Part shown: in pieces, positions 1 to 8,269 of the stretch
How positions within the stretch are numbered: position 1 is the first letter of the stretch
How the letters are laid out: every line of letters begins with the position of its first letter
Origin: an uncultured Rhizobiaceae group bacterium
GTDB taxonomy: Bacteria; Pseudomonadota; Alphaproteobacteria; Rhizobiales; Rhizobiaceae
Reading direction: 5' to 3'
NCBI GenBank assembly: GCA_947501445.1
Contig: CANMVS010000014.1
Coordinates: 1 to 64,000, forward strand
DNA: 64,000 nucleotides
Program-made: the position numbers and the translations under genes
The notes under the pieces: generated by a model
Databases searched by the model: none
What the model saw: the letters and a program-made list of their open reading frames with translations, nothing else
Told to the model about the DNA's origin: nothing

Positions 1-1
1 C

Positions 2-865
2 TCTTCATCAGTGCTCTCCTTCTTAGTTAAGAAAATCACTAACTCAGCCGTGGATCAATTCCCGGGGAGAGGGTCGGTGCCCTCATATGGTTCCATAAAA
101 GTGAGACTTCACAAAAATTTTTCAGTTTCCTCCGAAGATGCCAATAGCACAGATTTGATATATGCTTATTTTCAAATAGCTGGAGGTAGAAATATCACCT
201 CTGCAATTTTCGATTCGAGTGCCGGCAACGGAGATTTGATGGATTCTTGGTTCAGGAGTACACCCGGTGGAAGCTGGTCATCAAATGAGACTGCAAAAGT
301 CGGTGCACCGATTTTCATGATGCGTCCAACTTTGTTCATATCGCCGTTTCAAACAAGTCCAGCTTATATGCAAGGTAACTTCAGCAAGATAGGGACAACC
401 TATAGTTATGATTTACTAAGTTGCCTTTGTTACCAGCCGGCGGGCTCGTCTACGGGTAAATATCTCACCTTCAACAATAGTTGGTCCAGTTTTACCTATA
501 GCGGCACTACATACAATTATAGCCCGATTGATTCCTACGAAATGGTTGTCCAGCTATACGGTATTGGTCGTTATCAGTCCTATTTTTCAGCCGCAAATTC
601 GAAGGAGCCAGAAAATATTGTTCAATCACCAACGGAGCATCCGCTACCTCAGAGCGGTCTTTATGGCGCAACACAACAGGCGGTTTTTCCCGGATTGGCC
701 TATGAACAATCCTTGGCACCGGGCATGAGTGCGGTTCAGAGAGACGTTTCTGTGCCCGGAACCTATCAGAAGGATTTTGGCCAGTCGCTCGCTCCCAATT
801 ACACTCAATATTATGCTGACACGGATTGCCTCTACATGCGCTTTATATTTATGCCGAGAGTCTAG
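2..865 (+). CDS. Hypothetical protein, 5'-truncated by the window edge
   Basis: I do not recognise this protein. The reading frame is open from base 2, so the GTG at 11 need not be the true start and the gene probably begins left of the window; at least 287 codons are visible, ending in TAG at 863-865. The product is rich in Ser, Tyr, Asn, Gly and aromatic residues, with no Lys/Arg-rich or membrane segment, which looks like a beta-rich extracellular, surface or virion structural protein rather than an enzyme. There are few Cys (a CLC pair near residue 140). Base composition is clearly A+T-richer than every other gene in the window, and an insertion-sequence scar follows it, both suggesting acquired DNA. 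No function is assigned. Confidence 0.6.
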   Translation, partial: SSSVLSFLVKKITNSAVDQFPGRGSVPSYGSIKVRLHKNFSVSSEDANSTDLIYAYFQIAGGRNITSAIFDSSAGNGDLMDSWFRSTPGGSWSSNETAKVGAPIFMMRPTLFISPFQTSPAYMQGNFSKIGTTYSYDLLSCLCYQPAGSSTGKYLTFNNSWSSFTYSGTTYNYSPIDSYEMVVQLYGIGRYQSYFSAANSKEPENIVQSPTEHPLPQSGLYGATQQAVFPGLAYEQSLAPGMSAVQRDVSVPGTYQKDFGQSLAPNYTQYYADTDCLYMRFIFMPRV

Positions 866-1388
866 TCGCAATTGGTTTTCCGGCGCCGCCCTTCCGAGCT
901 AAAGTCAATTCTCGTGTTTGGAGATTTCAAACGGCGGCCTGATCTGGTGATGATGTCCTGATGCCGTCTTCGAATGTTATTCCTTCAAGGGGCTCGGCAG
1001 GGTGCGCTAAGCCGCATGGTTTTCTCCAGCTTTTCTGGGCGCATTGGCTGAACTTGAACATCCTATGCAACGTGCCGTCACAGGTTTTGCCGATTTCCTC
1101 AAATCGTAAGTTGACCCAAGCGGCACAAATAACCGGACTGATATAACCCGGCCCCGGCATCAATGGGTCCCGGTTGCAGCAGCAAGACGATTGCCGGACA
1201 AATCCAACGACCGGTTGGCTCACACGACAATGCTGGAACACATGCGACAGGACTTTACAAAATCTCCTTTCAAGCAGGCAAAAAGCACCTGCTCAAAAAA
1301 AATCATTCCCCATGGAATATTCCTGAAGTCCAGCCGTTTTCCCACTGTCCGCACTGAAGCGGGCCTTGTGACCAAATGAGGTGTTGGA
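866..1388. other. Intergenic region, 0.5 kb, mostly non-coding
   Basis: Apart from the transposase scar at about 927-1076 I see no convincing gene here. Small frames on both strands have no recognisable motifs or ribosome binding sites. The promoter for the rightward pair starting at 1389 should lie in the last 200 bases, but I could not pick a convincing -35/-10 pair. A GAGGTG sequence sits shortly before the ATG at 1389. Confidence 0.5.
927..1076 (-). pseudogene. C-terminal remnant of an IS256-type transposase
   Basis: On the minus strand a short frame ends in a segment containing MFKFSQCAQKSWRK and, shortly after, EGITFEDGI, then stops at 927-929. This layout (MxFKLxQxAxKxWRx, then a GVxFxDGI motif just before the stop) is what I remember of the carboxy terminus of IS256/mutator-family transposases from alphaproteobacteria. 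Upstream the frame has no recognisable DDE catalytic core, so only the tail survives. The assignment rests on recall of the family's C-terminal pattern, not on a search. The remnant sits between an A+T-rich orphan gene and housekeeping-like genes, a sensible place for an old insertion. Confidence 0.45.
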
Positions 1389-2444
1389 ATGGAAATCCTG
1401 GATATCAACAGAATACTCAGCGCAAAACAGTCCTATGCGACAAGACGTGTCGACCTGAAAGACTGCCGGGCGCTGATTACAGCAAATTATAAACCCAAAC
1501 CCGGTGATCTGATGCTTGCAAGGGTTGTCGACATCGGCTCTCACTCCAGGATCGAGCTGCCAACAGGGCGCAAATCAAAGCTTCATATTGGTGATGAGAT
1601 TTTGCTGGCCTATGGTAACCGCTATGCACCCGACCAGTATGAGGCCTATGTGCCCCAGGATCTGGGGCCATGCCATATGGTGGCAGGTGGCGGCATTGCG
1701 GCATCCGCAAGAAGCTGGCACAGCAGATTGTCAGGCCCAACCAGCATTGAACCGGCAGGCGTATTATGCAACGCTGATGGTGTTCCCATAAACCTGAAAC
1801 AATACGTCATGGCGGACACCACTGCGCCAATGCCGCAAATCATTTTCGGCGTCTTTGGAACCTCGATGAATGCTGGAAAAACGGCAACCGTTGCCTCACT
1901 TGTGCGCGGACTATCAAATGCAGGATACAGCACTGGCGCTGCAAAAATCACCGGCACTGCTTCCGGTGGTGACCCATGGCTCATGCGTGACCTGGGTGCA
2001 GTCGCAGCTCTCGATTTTACCGATGTGGGCTTTGCGACAACTTTTCTTGAGCCGGTTAGTGCGCTGCTTTCGGGCACGCAAAAACTTCTCCATAACCTTG
2101 GAGCATTGGGCTGTGAAGCTGCCGTCGTGGAAATCGCCGACGGCATCAATCAGGAAGAAACCGCCGAACTTTCACGCCATCCATTGATCAAGACACTTTT
2201 TGATGGTGTGCTTTTTGCAGCGGGTGATGCCCTTGGCGCTGTTTCGGGCGCTGAGCGTCTGCTGGCACAGGGACATAATGTCCTGGGCATATCCGGTGCC
2301 GTCATGCGCTCTCCCCTGGCAGCGCGCGAAATCAGCTATGCCTGCCATCTTCCAAGATTTGATCTTTGCGATCTTCAGGACCCGGCAATAGCCGCCAACC
2401 TGATGCGTCAGGTCGAACCCACGCCACTGGCCGTTGCCGAATAA
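1389..2444 (+). CDS. P-loop NTPase of DUF1611/MobB-like type
   Basis: A 351-residue cytosolic protein. Residues 1-150 form a non-conserved, probably beta-rich N-terminal domain. Residues 154-165 read GVFGTSMNAGKT, a Walker A loop of the SIMIBI/MobB/CobB/DUF1611 kind, followed by a helix with repeated Ala/Val. Segments near residues 245-250 (VVEIADG) and 270-280 (DGVLFAAGDALGA) would fit Walker B and a substrate strand. The exact substrate cannot be read from the sequence; family relatives include amide-ligase and racemase-associated NTPases and molybdopterin nucleotide handling proteins. It lies 3 bases upstream of the degenerate ABC exporter gene and is probably co-transcribed with it, so a joint job (for example energising or regulating export) is possible. 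Family assignment is moderate; function is unknown. Confidence 0.55.
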   Translation: MEILDINRILSAKQSYATRRVDLKDCRALITANYKPKPGDLMLARVVDIGSHSRIELPTGRKSKLHIGDEILLAYGNRYAPDQYEAYVPQDLGPCHMVAGGGIAASARSWHSRLSGPTSIEPAGVLCNADGVPINLKQYVMADTTAPMPQIIFGVFGTSMNAGKTATVASLVRGLSNAGYSTGAAKITGTASGGDPWLMRDLGAVAALDFTDVGFATTFLEPVSALLSGTQKLLHNLGALGCEAAVVEIADGINQEETAELSRHPLIKTLFDGVLFAAGDALGAVSGAERLLAQGHNVLGISGAVMRSPLAAREISYACHLPRFDLCDLQDPAIAANLMRQVEPTPLAVAE

Positions 2445-2447
2445 ACC

Positions 2448-3995
2448 ATGCCTGATCCCTTCACAAAGAATGCACTTCCGCCTCTTTGGACGTTGCGCCG
2501 TCAGATCCATTGTCTGGTTCTGGCGGCGGGCGGCATGCTTCAGGCCGTTCTTACCATTGTTCTGTCGCTGGCCTGCAGTCGTTTGCTGGCTGGTGAAACA
2601 CAATTGTGGACTATCTCGCTCACGCCCCTGATCGCCAGCACGACACTTGCAACCTTTGCCCTTGCTGTGTGGCAATATCGTTCGGCAGAGGCATTTGCAC
2701 TGTCCTATGTGCATGTCCTGCGAATGAAATATATGGAGCATGTCATGCTCCAACCACTCAAAAAGGGTGATCAGGGCATCGGCCTGATCATGGCACGGAT
2801 CGTCAACGACATGTCCGCCATCAAGCTTTGGCTCTCAAGAGGGCTGGTTACATTTGTCACCTCGTTGCCAATGCTGGTGACCCTGCTGGTCTGGAGTTTT
2901 TATTACGCGCAGGCGATCACCCTGCCCCTCGTCGCCATGGTCAGCCTGTGGTTTTGCCTCGTTGGACTGGCATTATTACCGCTTAGCCGCAGTATTCGCC
3001 TCACCCGCAAACGACGCGGTGCCATTGCAGGCTTCGCCGGAAAAGTTCTGCACGCGCGTACACCCCTGCTCCTGCATGGAAAAATTTCCAGCGTCCTTGC
3101 ACGCATGGACAGACGAAGTAATCACCTGAGTGCCGCCATGCGCTATCGCGCCCTATGGTCCGGCTTGTTGCGTGCCAGCGGGCGCGCAAGCTTTCCCTTT
3201 GCCGTACTCGTGCAATTCACGCAGGAAAACCTGCCCGGTGCCGGTGCCACGGCGTTGTTCCTGATGATATCGGCGATGGTCGCGGCTCAGCTGACCATGC
3301 TGGCCTCAGGGATTGAGTATCTTGAAGCCTCGCGCGTGGCCACCGGCAAGATTGCCAGCATATTGTCGCGCCCGGCTATTGGCGATATCTCACTGCGAAC
3401 AATGGCACCACCAAAAGACGCCTGCGTCCTGTCGGTGACACAATTGTGCCTGCCGTCAGGCAGGCGTATTTCCTTTAGGATTGACCCGGGGACAATCGCC
3501 CGGCTGCCGGATTTACAGCAGCCAGACTATGATGGCCTGGTACAAACATTGCTGAGATTGAACGGCCCCCAGCAAGCAGCCTCGATTGAACTGGTCGGTA
3601 GCCCACTGTTGCAAATGAACCCCAAGCAGGTCTGGAAACACATTGCTCTGGTATCACCGCTCAACGGTCTGACAACCTTCCAAAAGTCCGTTCCACCACA
3701 TGCGCTCGGCGCTAGAGCGAAACGCCCACCAGATACCGCTCTGCGATCGGAAATTGATACGAACAACGAAGATATAAATGCTCAGGAAATGGATTTGCGA
3801 AAACGATTGATCCGGGCGCTGTTGCGCAAACCGCGCTTGGTAATCATTCACGAGCCCGGCCTGCATGCCATGCCGACTGCAATGAATGCATTTTTGCAGG
3901 AACTGAGGCAATTGGGCACAAGTGCGATCATTCTGGAAAAAGAAGAAATCAAAGGGCTGAATCTCAGCCCATTGCACGTAACAATCGCTGATTGA
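2448..3995 (+). CDS. ABC exporter-like protein with degenerate nucleotide-binding domain
   Basis: A 515-residue protein. Residues about 20-320 look like an ABC-exporter transmembrane domain with several hydrophobic helices (for example around 25-50, 55-75, 145-165, 170-190). The C-terminal ~200 residues follow the layout of an exporter ATPase domain, including a recognisable post-signature segment (RKRLIRALLRKPRLVIIHEP). However, the Walker A GxxGxGK[ST] loop is absent where expected (around FRIDPGTIARLPD), the LSGGQ signature is missing, and the Walker B Asp is replaced by His, although the following Glu remains. As it stands it should not hydrolyse ATP unless it dimerises with a competent partner; none is encoded nearby except the P-loop protein immediately upstream. 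It could also be a regulatory pseudo-transporter. The frame is intact, so it is not an ordinary pseudogene. Confidence 0.6.
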   Translation: MPDPFTKNALPPLWTLRRQIHCLVLAAGGMLQAVLTIVLSLACSRLLAGETQLWTISLTPLIASTTLATFALAVWQYRSAEAFALSYVHVLRMKYMEHVMLQPLKKGDQGIGLIMARIVNDMSAIKLWLSRGLVTFVTSLPMLVTLLVWSFYYAQAITLPLVAMVSLWFCLVGLALLPLSRSIRLTRKRRGAIAGFAGKVLHARTPLLLHGKISSVLARMDRRSNHLSAAMRYRALWSGLLRASGRASFPFAVLVQFTQENLPGAGATALFLMISAMVAAQLTMLASGIEYLEASRVATGKIASILSRPAIGDISLRTMAPPKDACVLSVTQLCLPSGRRISFRIDPGTIARLPDLQQPDYDGLVQTLLRLNGPQQAASIELVGSPLLQMNPKQVWKHIALVSPLNGLTTFQKSVPPHALGARAKRPPDTALRSEIDTNNEDINAQEMDLRKRLIRALLRKPRLVIIHEPGLHAMPTAMNAFLQELRQLGTSAIILEKEEIKGLNLSPLHVTIAD

Positions 3996-4017
3996 CTCAA
4001 AAGATCGTACCGCGACC

Positions 4018-4803
4018 TTATTGAGTCAGCAATTTCAACTCTTCTTGTGTGCTTAACGGTTGTCCCGCGCCTATGGCTTCCAGATAGGCATCAAGCGTTG
4101 CAAGGGATGAAGCCGGGGCATAACCACCATCACTCGGAGCGGCGGCAACCTGAAATCGTACCTGCCACTGGCTGTCTTCACTGCAGGCGACCACCACGGA
4201 CGTGTCACCGCCGACAGGATCGATTTCAAACTCCCGGCAAAGCCTGCTGTCACTGCTCAAAAAGGATGCGATGAACCGCAGCCGCGCTCCATTGTCCATG
4301 TTCATTTCAGAGCCGGAAGGAACCGTTTGTATGGCGCGTACAAGCTCAGGATTACCCAGTGTGGCTGTTGTCAGGCCATCGGAAGCAGGGCCAATGTTTT
4401 CGCCTGAGAAATAATGGCCTAATACCCCACCAACAACCAGCGCAATGGAGGCGGCAATCGCAAGTTGGGACATCGGAGCACGCGGGAAGTGACGCGCGGG
4501 TGCATCGGCAATTGATATGACATTATCGCTCGCAACCGGCTCATTGGCGGTGGTCTGTGCGTTATTTCTTGCCACCATGGCAAGTACACTGGCGCGCAGG
4601 GCATCAGGCACCGGCTGATCTGCCAGTGGTGCCATTGCTTCCTGCGCCAGCGCACGGGTCTGCATGAACCCGGCAACCCGTTCTGCCAGCTGCTTGTCGT
4701 CGTTTATCGCTGCCTCAATTTCGGCAGACTTTTCATCATCAAGTTCACCATCGGCAAAGGCCATCAGCAACGTGTCATCAAATTCATGATCCATCGAAAT
4801 CAT
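4018..4803 (-). CDS. Membrane-anchored anti-sigma factor
   Basis: A 261-residue protein with an N-terminal cytosolic part starting with DDTLLMAFADGELDD, the usual opening of anti-sigma factors of the ChrR/RsiW-like group, then one hydrophobic segment at about 113-131 and a C-terminal extracytoplasmic domain of ~125 residues. The Zn-binding HxxxCxxC motif is not evident, so it would be a non-zinc anti-sigma. Its start codon overlaps the stop of the sigma gene (ATGA at 4803-4800), so the two are translationally coupled, as expected for a sigma/anti-sigma pair. Inference: the periplasmic domain senses an envelope signal, and the divergent secreted protease may belong to the same response. The signal is unknown. 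Confidence 0.8.
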   Translation of the reverse strand: MISMDHEFDDTLLMAFADGELDDEKSAEIEAAINDDKQLAERVAGFMQTRALAQEAMAPLADQPVPDALRASVLAMVARNNAQTTANEPVASDNVISIADAPARHFPRAPMSQLAIAASIALVVGGVLGHYFSGENIGPASDGLTTATLGNPELVRAIQTVPSGSEMNMDNGARLRFIASFLSSDSRLCREFEIDPVGGDTSVVVACSEDSQWQVRFQVAAAPSDGGYAPASSLATLDAYLEAIGAGQPLSTQEELKLLTQ

Positions 4804-5324
4804 TCCTTACTACCGGGAGAACGTATACCAGGCGAATTTATTCCCAGTTGGTCGGCAAGTTTTTTGCGCGCACGGGCCAGTCTGCTCATAACAGTGCCAA
4901 TGGGTACGTCAAGAATATCCGAGGTTTCCTGATAGGACATGTCTTCCACACACACGAGAACCAATACATTGCGCTGATCATCGGGAAGGCCAGCTATCGC
5001 TGTACGGGTTTCCTTCAACAGGAGATGGTTTTCCGTGTCTGTGCGGCCATCGGAGCCTGCTATGTCGAATGCATGTTCGAGTTCGACAGTGGTTCCGGTA
5101 TTCGAAACCTTGCGGGTGTGATCTATCCAGCTGTTGCGCATGATTCGAAACAGCCATGCATTGAGATTTGTCCCCGGTTCAAATCCGGATGCATTTGCAA
5201 GTGCTTTTTCGCAGGTGATCTGCACCAGATCATCTGCCGCCGCATGATTGCGCGTCAAGGACACTGCAAATCGACGCAACCGGGGCAAAAGGGCAATCAG
5301 ATTGGTATCAAAAGCGTCTTGCAT
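4800..5324 (-). CDS. ECF RNA polymerase sigma factor (sigma-70 family)
   Basis: A 174-residue protein from the ATG at 5324. A longer frame to 5432 exists but its N-terminal extension is hydrophobic and unlike sigma factors, and it would run across the putative promoter, so I prefer MQDAFD as the start. Region 2 is seen in DDLVQITCEKALAN and the following AWLFRIMRNSWID. Region 4 is seen in LPDDQRNVLVLV through YQETSDILDVPIGTVMSRL, a typical helix-turn-helix with the GTVxSRLxRAR signature. Such factors direct RNA polymerase to GGAAC/AAC-type -35 sequences. Just upstream lies GGAAC-N16-GTTT (5376-5352), ideal for autoregulation. It is co-transcribed with its anti-sigma gene and divergent from the subtilase. 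It lacks the SnoaL or other C-terminal extensions of some ECF groups. Confidence 0.9.
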   Translation of the reverse strand: MQDAFDTNLIALLPRLRRFAVSLTRNHAAADDLVQITCEKALANASGFEPGTNLNAWLFRIMRNSWIDHTRKVSNTGTTVELEHAFDIAGSDGRTDTENHLLLKETRTAIAGLPDDQRNVLVLVCVEDMSYQETSDILDVPIGTVMSRLARARKKLADQLGINSPGIRSPGSKE

Positions 5325-5346
5325 CGTGCCCCATACCGCAAATTGC

Positions 5347-5376
5347 GGAATAAACTGTCTTGTCCAACGTTGTTCC
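5347..5376. promoter_or_regulatory. Bidirectional ECF-type promoter between sigma and subtilase genes
   Basis: On the minus strand GGAAC (5376-5372) is followed after 16 bases by GTTT (5355-5352), 28 bases before the sigma ATG. On the plus strand GGAAT (5347-5351) is followed after 16 bases by CGTT (5368-5371), about 40 bases before the subtilase ATG. Both fit the alphaproteobacterial ECF consensus GGAAC-N16/17-CGTT with one or two deviations. The two elements interlock almost symmetrically within 30 bases, so one sigma would drive both genes but probably only one direction at a time. Motifs are read directly; activity is inferred. Confidence 0.6.
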
Positions 5377-5411
5377 CTTACCACATATAACAAAAGGACA
5401 ATGGACACGAC

Positions 5412-6851
5412 ATGCAAAAACCATCTGTGCATTCGAAAACGACAGGCTCATTGCGAGCGACCATCTGTCTGTTTTTGACAATTTCATTTTTCCTGCCCCC
5501 GACATTTCCGCCTTTCGATTCAGGAATTGCTTTTGCTGATGATGATGGAGATGACGGCGATGATGGTGACAACGGGGGAGATAATGGCGGAGGCAATGGG
5601 AGCAGCGGGGCAAATAATGGCAGGGATGGTGACAACCGCGCCACCAGGCCGTCACGGGGGGCAAACGGCTGGTTGAACAATACGATCTTCAAAAAGCTGA
5701 GAAGAAAGAAGCCCAAATCAGTTCAAACCTCAAGGCGCGTTCTGCCCAAAGCTGCTCCCGCTGAAATCGTCGCCATAGACCTGGACGACAGCGAATTGGC
5801 TGCGCTCGAGAGCCAGGGTTATATTGTGTTGGACCGGTCAGAGATATCGCTACTCGCTTCCTTTGTAACCCGCTTGCGCGTGCCAGCCACAGTGACACTG
5901 GAGGAAGCGCGTGCGGATGTTATTGCCGCAAACCCGGACGGTTTGGCAGACTTCAACCATTTTTACCGGGCCAATCAGGACAAGGGGTGCAATGACCTGT
6001 GGTGTGCCGCCCCCAGGCTTGTGGCCTGGCCAACAAGCGGCAATCTTGTCGGGCAATGTACGACGGATGCAGTCATCGGCGTCATCGATACCGGCATTAA
6101 CACCAGCCATGAAGCACTCGAAGACAGCAATCTTGAAGTGATCAACCTCACTTCAGATGAACAGGTCGCATCAGGCAAACAGCACGGAACAGCCGTGGCA
6201 GCAATCCTTGCCGGTTCCAACGATACACGCGCTCACGGCCTATTGCGTGGGGCGAAAATAATTGCCGTTGACGCATTCTACCGTGGTCCTGGAAAAGATG
6301 AACGGGCCGACGTTTACACGCTTGTGCGTTCACTGAATGCCTTGGCCGACCGGAACACCGACATAATCAATATGAGCCTTTCAGGACCTGCCAACCTTCT
6401 GCTTGAACGTATGGTCGCCGTGCTGACAAACAATGACATTCTTATCGTCGCAGCAGCAGGCAATAATGGTCCACGCGCCCAACCCGCCTACCCCGCCGCC
6501 TATCCAAAAGTCTTTGCGGTCACTGCAATTGATGCGCGCAAAAGAATTTACCGGCGCGCCAATCAGGGTGACTATATCGATTTTGCAGCGCCTGGCGTCA
6601 ACGTATGGACTGCAGCATCAATCAAGGGCGCACGCACCAAAACCGGGACATCCTTTGCAGCCCCTTTTCTGACCGCGGCTCTGGCCGCCATGATGGACAG
6701 TTCTGCTAACAAAAAAATTGAGTATGAAAGTGTCAAAAAACGGCTTGCGGCCCAATCTGAAGACCTTGGAGAACCCGGGTTTGATCCCATATTCGGCCAT
6801 GGTCTTCTGCAGGTGCACAATATCTGCAATGAACCTGCTGCAGGCAATTAA
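5412..6851 (+). CDS. Secreted S8-family (subtilisin-like) serine peptidase
   Basis: A 479-residue precursor. The signal peptide is hydrophobic at residues 15-42 with likely cleavage after IAFA. It is followed by an Asp/Gly/Asn-rich low-complexity stretch (about 43-75), possibly calcium-binding or a flexible linker, then a pro-like region to ~200. The catalytic triad is complete: Asp226 in VIDTGIN, His258 in QHGTAVAAI, and Ser414 in GTSFAAP. The oxyanion Asn is at about 351 (AAAGNNG). Cys192/198 and 216 could form disulfides. The protein would act in the periplasm or outside the cell. It is divergent from the ECF sigma/anti-sigma operon and shares its putative promoter region, so it is probably a target of that sigma, either degrading misfolded envelope proteins or feeding back on the anti-sigma. 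Confidence 0.88.
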   Translation: MQKPSVHSKTTGSLRATICLFLTISFFLPPTFPPFDSGIAFADDDGDDGDDGDNGGDNGGGNGSSGANNGRDGDNRATRPSRGANGWLNNTIFKKLRRKKPKSVQTSRRVLPKAAPAEIVAIDLDDSELAALESQGYIVLDRSEISLLASFVTRLRVPATVTLEEARADVIAANPDGLADFNHFYRANQDKGCNDLWCAAPRLVAWPTSGNLVGQCTTDAVIGVIDTGINTSHEALEDSNLEVINLTSDEQVASGKQHGTAVAAILAGSNDTRAHGLLRGAKIIAVDAFYRGPGKDERADVYTLVRSLNALADRNTDIINMSLSGPANLLLERMVAVLTNNDILIVAAAGNNGPRAQPAYPAAYPKVFAVTAIDARKRIYRRANQGDYIDFAAPGVNVWTAASIKGARTKTGTSFAAPFLTAALAAMMDSSANKKIEYESVKKRLAAQSEDLGEPGFDPIFGHGLLQVHNICNEPAAGN

Positions 6852-6865
6852 TTTTACTATAATTA

Positions 6866-8269
6866 CTAAACAAGGACATTCGGGTTCATGCGGCGTTGAG
6901 GATCAATTGAACGCCGCAGCTTTTGCATGATGTCCTTTTCAATCGGGTCGATGGCAGCTTCAAACGCGGCCAGCTTCAATGTCCCGATACCATGTTCGGC
7001 GCTGATCGTGCCGCCAAGTTTCAACGCCTCCTGTTCAGTCAGGCTTTTAATGGCGTCCCAGTGGGTTCTGAATTCAGCCCCGTCCATTTCAGCAGGCCGG
7101 GCGACATTGAAGTGGATATTGCCGTCTCCCAGATGGCCAAAATGCGCGGCGCGTGCGCCCGGTACACATTGCGCCACAGCTTCAAGGGTTCGCTCAATAT
7201 ACGCGGCGACCCGGCCAACCGGCACTGCCGTGTCGCCCTTGACACAATCCTTGTCTTCCACAAAAGCCATGGCGATCGATTCACGCAAATGCCAGAATGA
7301 ATTGCGCTGGGCAACCGATTGGGAAATGACGGCATCCTCAACGTCTCCACATTCAATAGCAGCGGCAAGCGCGGCTTCAAACGCGGTTGCCAGATCCAGA
7401 TGGTGCGAGGGTGTTTCAACTTCAATCAACACATTCCACTGCGCCAGATGCTGCAATGGGTAACGCGCGCCCTCCATGGTCAGTGCAAATTCGACTGCAC
7501 TGGCCGACATGAGCTCAAAAGCAGCAATTGTTTCACCGACATAGGTCTCAAGACTGCGCAATAAACGCAGTGCCGCCCCAGACGATTCTACTGAAACGAA
7601 AGCACTCACCCGATTATGCGGATAGGGTCTCAGTTTGAGAACGGCACCGGTTATCAGACCCATCGTCCCCTCAGCACCAATGAAGAGCTGTTTCAGGTCA
7701 TAGCCAGCCGTATTTTTACGCAATTGCCGCAGCCCGTTCCACACAGTGCCATCCGGTAAAACCACCTCCGGCCCAAGCACCTGATCGCGCGCAGTGCCAT
7801 AGCGAATAGTATTATTACCACCCGAGTTTGTTGACAGATTTCCGCCAATCTGGCTGGAACCCTGTGCGCCATGGCTGAGTGGAAAATAGCGTTCCTCAGC
7901 AACCGCCGCAGCCTGCAAATCAGCAAGAACGACACCCGCATCAACGGTAACTGTATTATTGAGCGCATCAATATCACGGATCGCATTCATTCTATCCAGC
8001 GCGATGATCGCTGTTTTGCCCGCCTTTGTCGGTACCGCCGCTGTCGTCAGACCGGTCAATCCGCCCTGGGGAATAACCATAACATCATGCTTCCGGCACC
8101 ATTTGACGACGATTGCTGCTTCCTGTGTTGTAGACGGACGAAAGACGGCGATAGGCACAACAGGCAATCCGCCCTGCAGATCCGCCAGATAACGCGCCAT
8201 ATCCTCAACGCTGCGTATAACGCCCCTTTTACCAATTGCAGACTGTAACTCCTGCAGCGCTTCATCCAT
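6866..8269 (-). CDS. FAD-linked 2-hydroxyacid dehydrogenase (GlcD/D-lactate dehydrogenase type)
   Basis: A 467-residue flavoenzyme of the vanillyl-alcohol-oxidase fold. The N-terminal FAD_binding_4 domain shows the PP-loop-like VIPQGGLTGLTTAAVP near residue 72, and a glycine-rich SSQIGGNLSTNSGGN near 140. The C-terminal FAD-oxidase domain shows HFGHLGDGNIHFNV and ends with SAEHGIGTLK, the GlcD/LDH/D-2-hydroxyglutarate dehydrogenase signature that carries substrate- and metal-binding His residues. It oxidises a D-2-hydroxyacid to the 2-oxoacid. I chose the ATG at 8269, which overlaps the TGA of the aminotransferase gene (TGATG), rather than the GTG one codon earlier. Last gene of the leftward operon. 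With the aminotransferase it could interconvert amino acid, 2-oxoacid and 2-hydroxyacid. Substrate not proven. Confidence 0.85.
   Translation of the reverse strand: MDEALQELQSAIGKRGVIRSVEDMARYLADLQGGLPVVPIAVFRPSTTQEAAIVVKWCRKHDVMVIPQGGLTGLTTAAVPTKAGKTAIIALDRMNAIRDIDALNNTVTVDAGVVLADLQAAAVAEERYFPLSHGAQGSSQIGGNLSTNSGGNNTIRYGTARDQVLGPEVVLPDGTVWNGLRQLRKNTAGYDLKQLFIGAEGTMGLITGAVLKLRPYPHNRVSAFVSVESSGAALRLLRSLETYVGETIAAFELMSASAVEFALTMEGARYPLQHLAQWNVLIEVETPSHHLDLATAFEAALAAAIECGDVEDAVISQSVAQRNSFWHLRESIAMAFVEDKDCVKGDTAVPVGRVAAYIERTLEAVAQCVPGARAAHFGHLGDGNIHFNVARPAEMDGAEFRTHWDAIKSLTEQEALKLGGTISAEHGIGTLKLAAFEAAIDPIEKDIMQKLRRSIDPQRRMNPNVLV

Noticed and set aside
927-1241. A 104-codon minus-strand frame as a real gene
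   Set aside because: Only its last ~47 codons resemble anything (a transposase C terminus). The N-terminal half is Cys/Pro-rich noise without a ribosome binding site.
5324-5432. N-terminal extension of the ECF sigma factor
   Set aside because: It is hydrophobic, unlike region 1/2 of sigma factors, and would be transcribed through the putative promoter and into the divergent gene's leader.
5537-5625. A tandem DNA repeat or CRISPR-like array
   Set aside because: The GATGATGGNGATGACGG-like pattern is simply codons for the Asp/Gly-rich linker of the subtilase; units are not uniform and there are no spacers.
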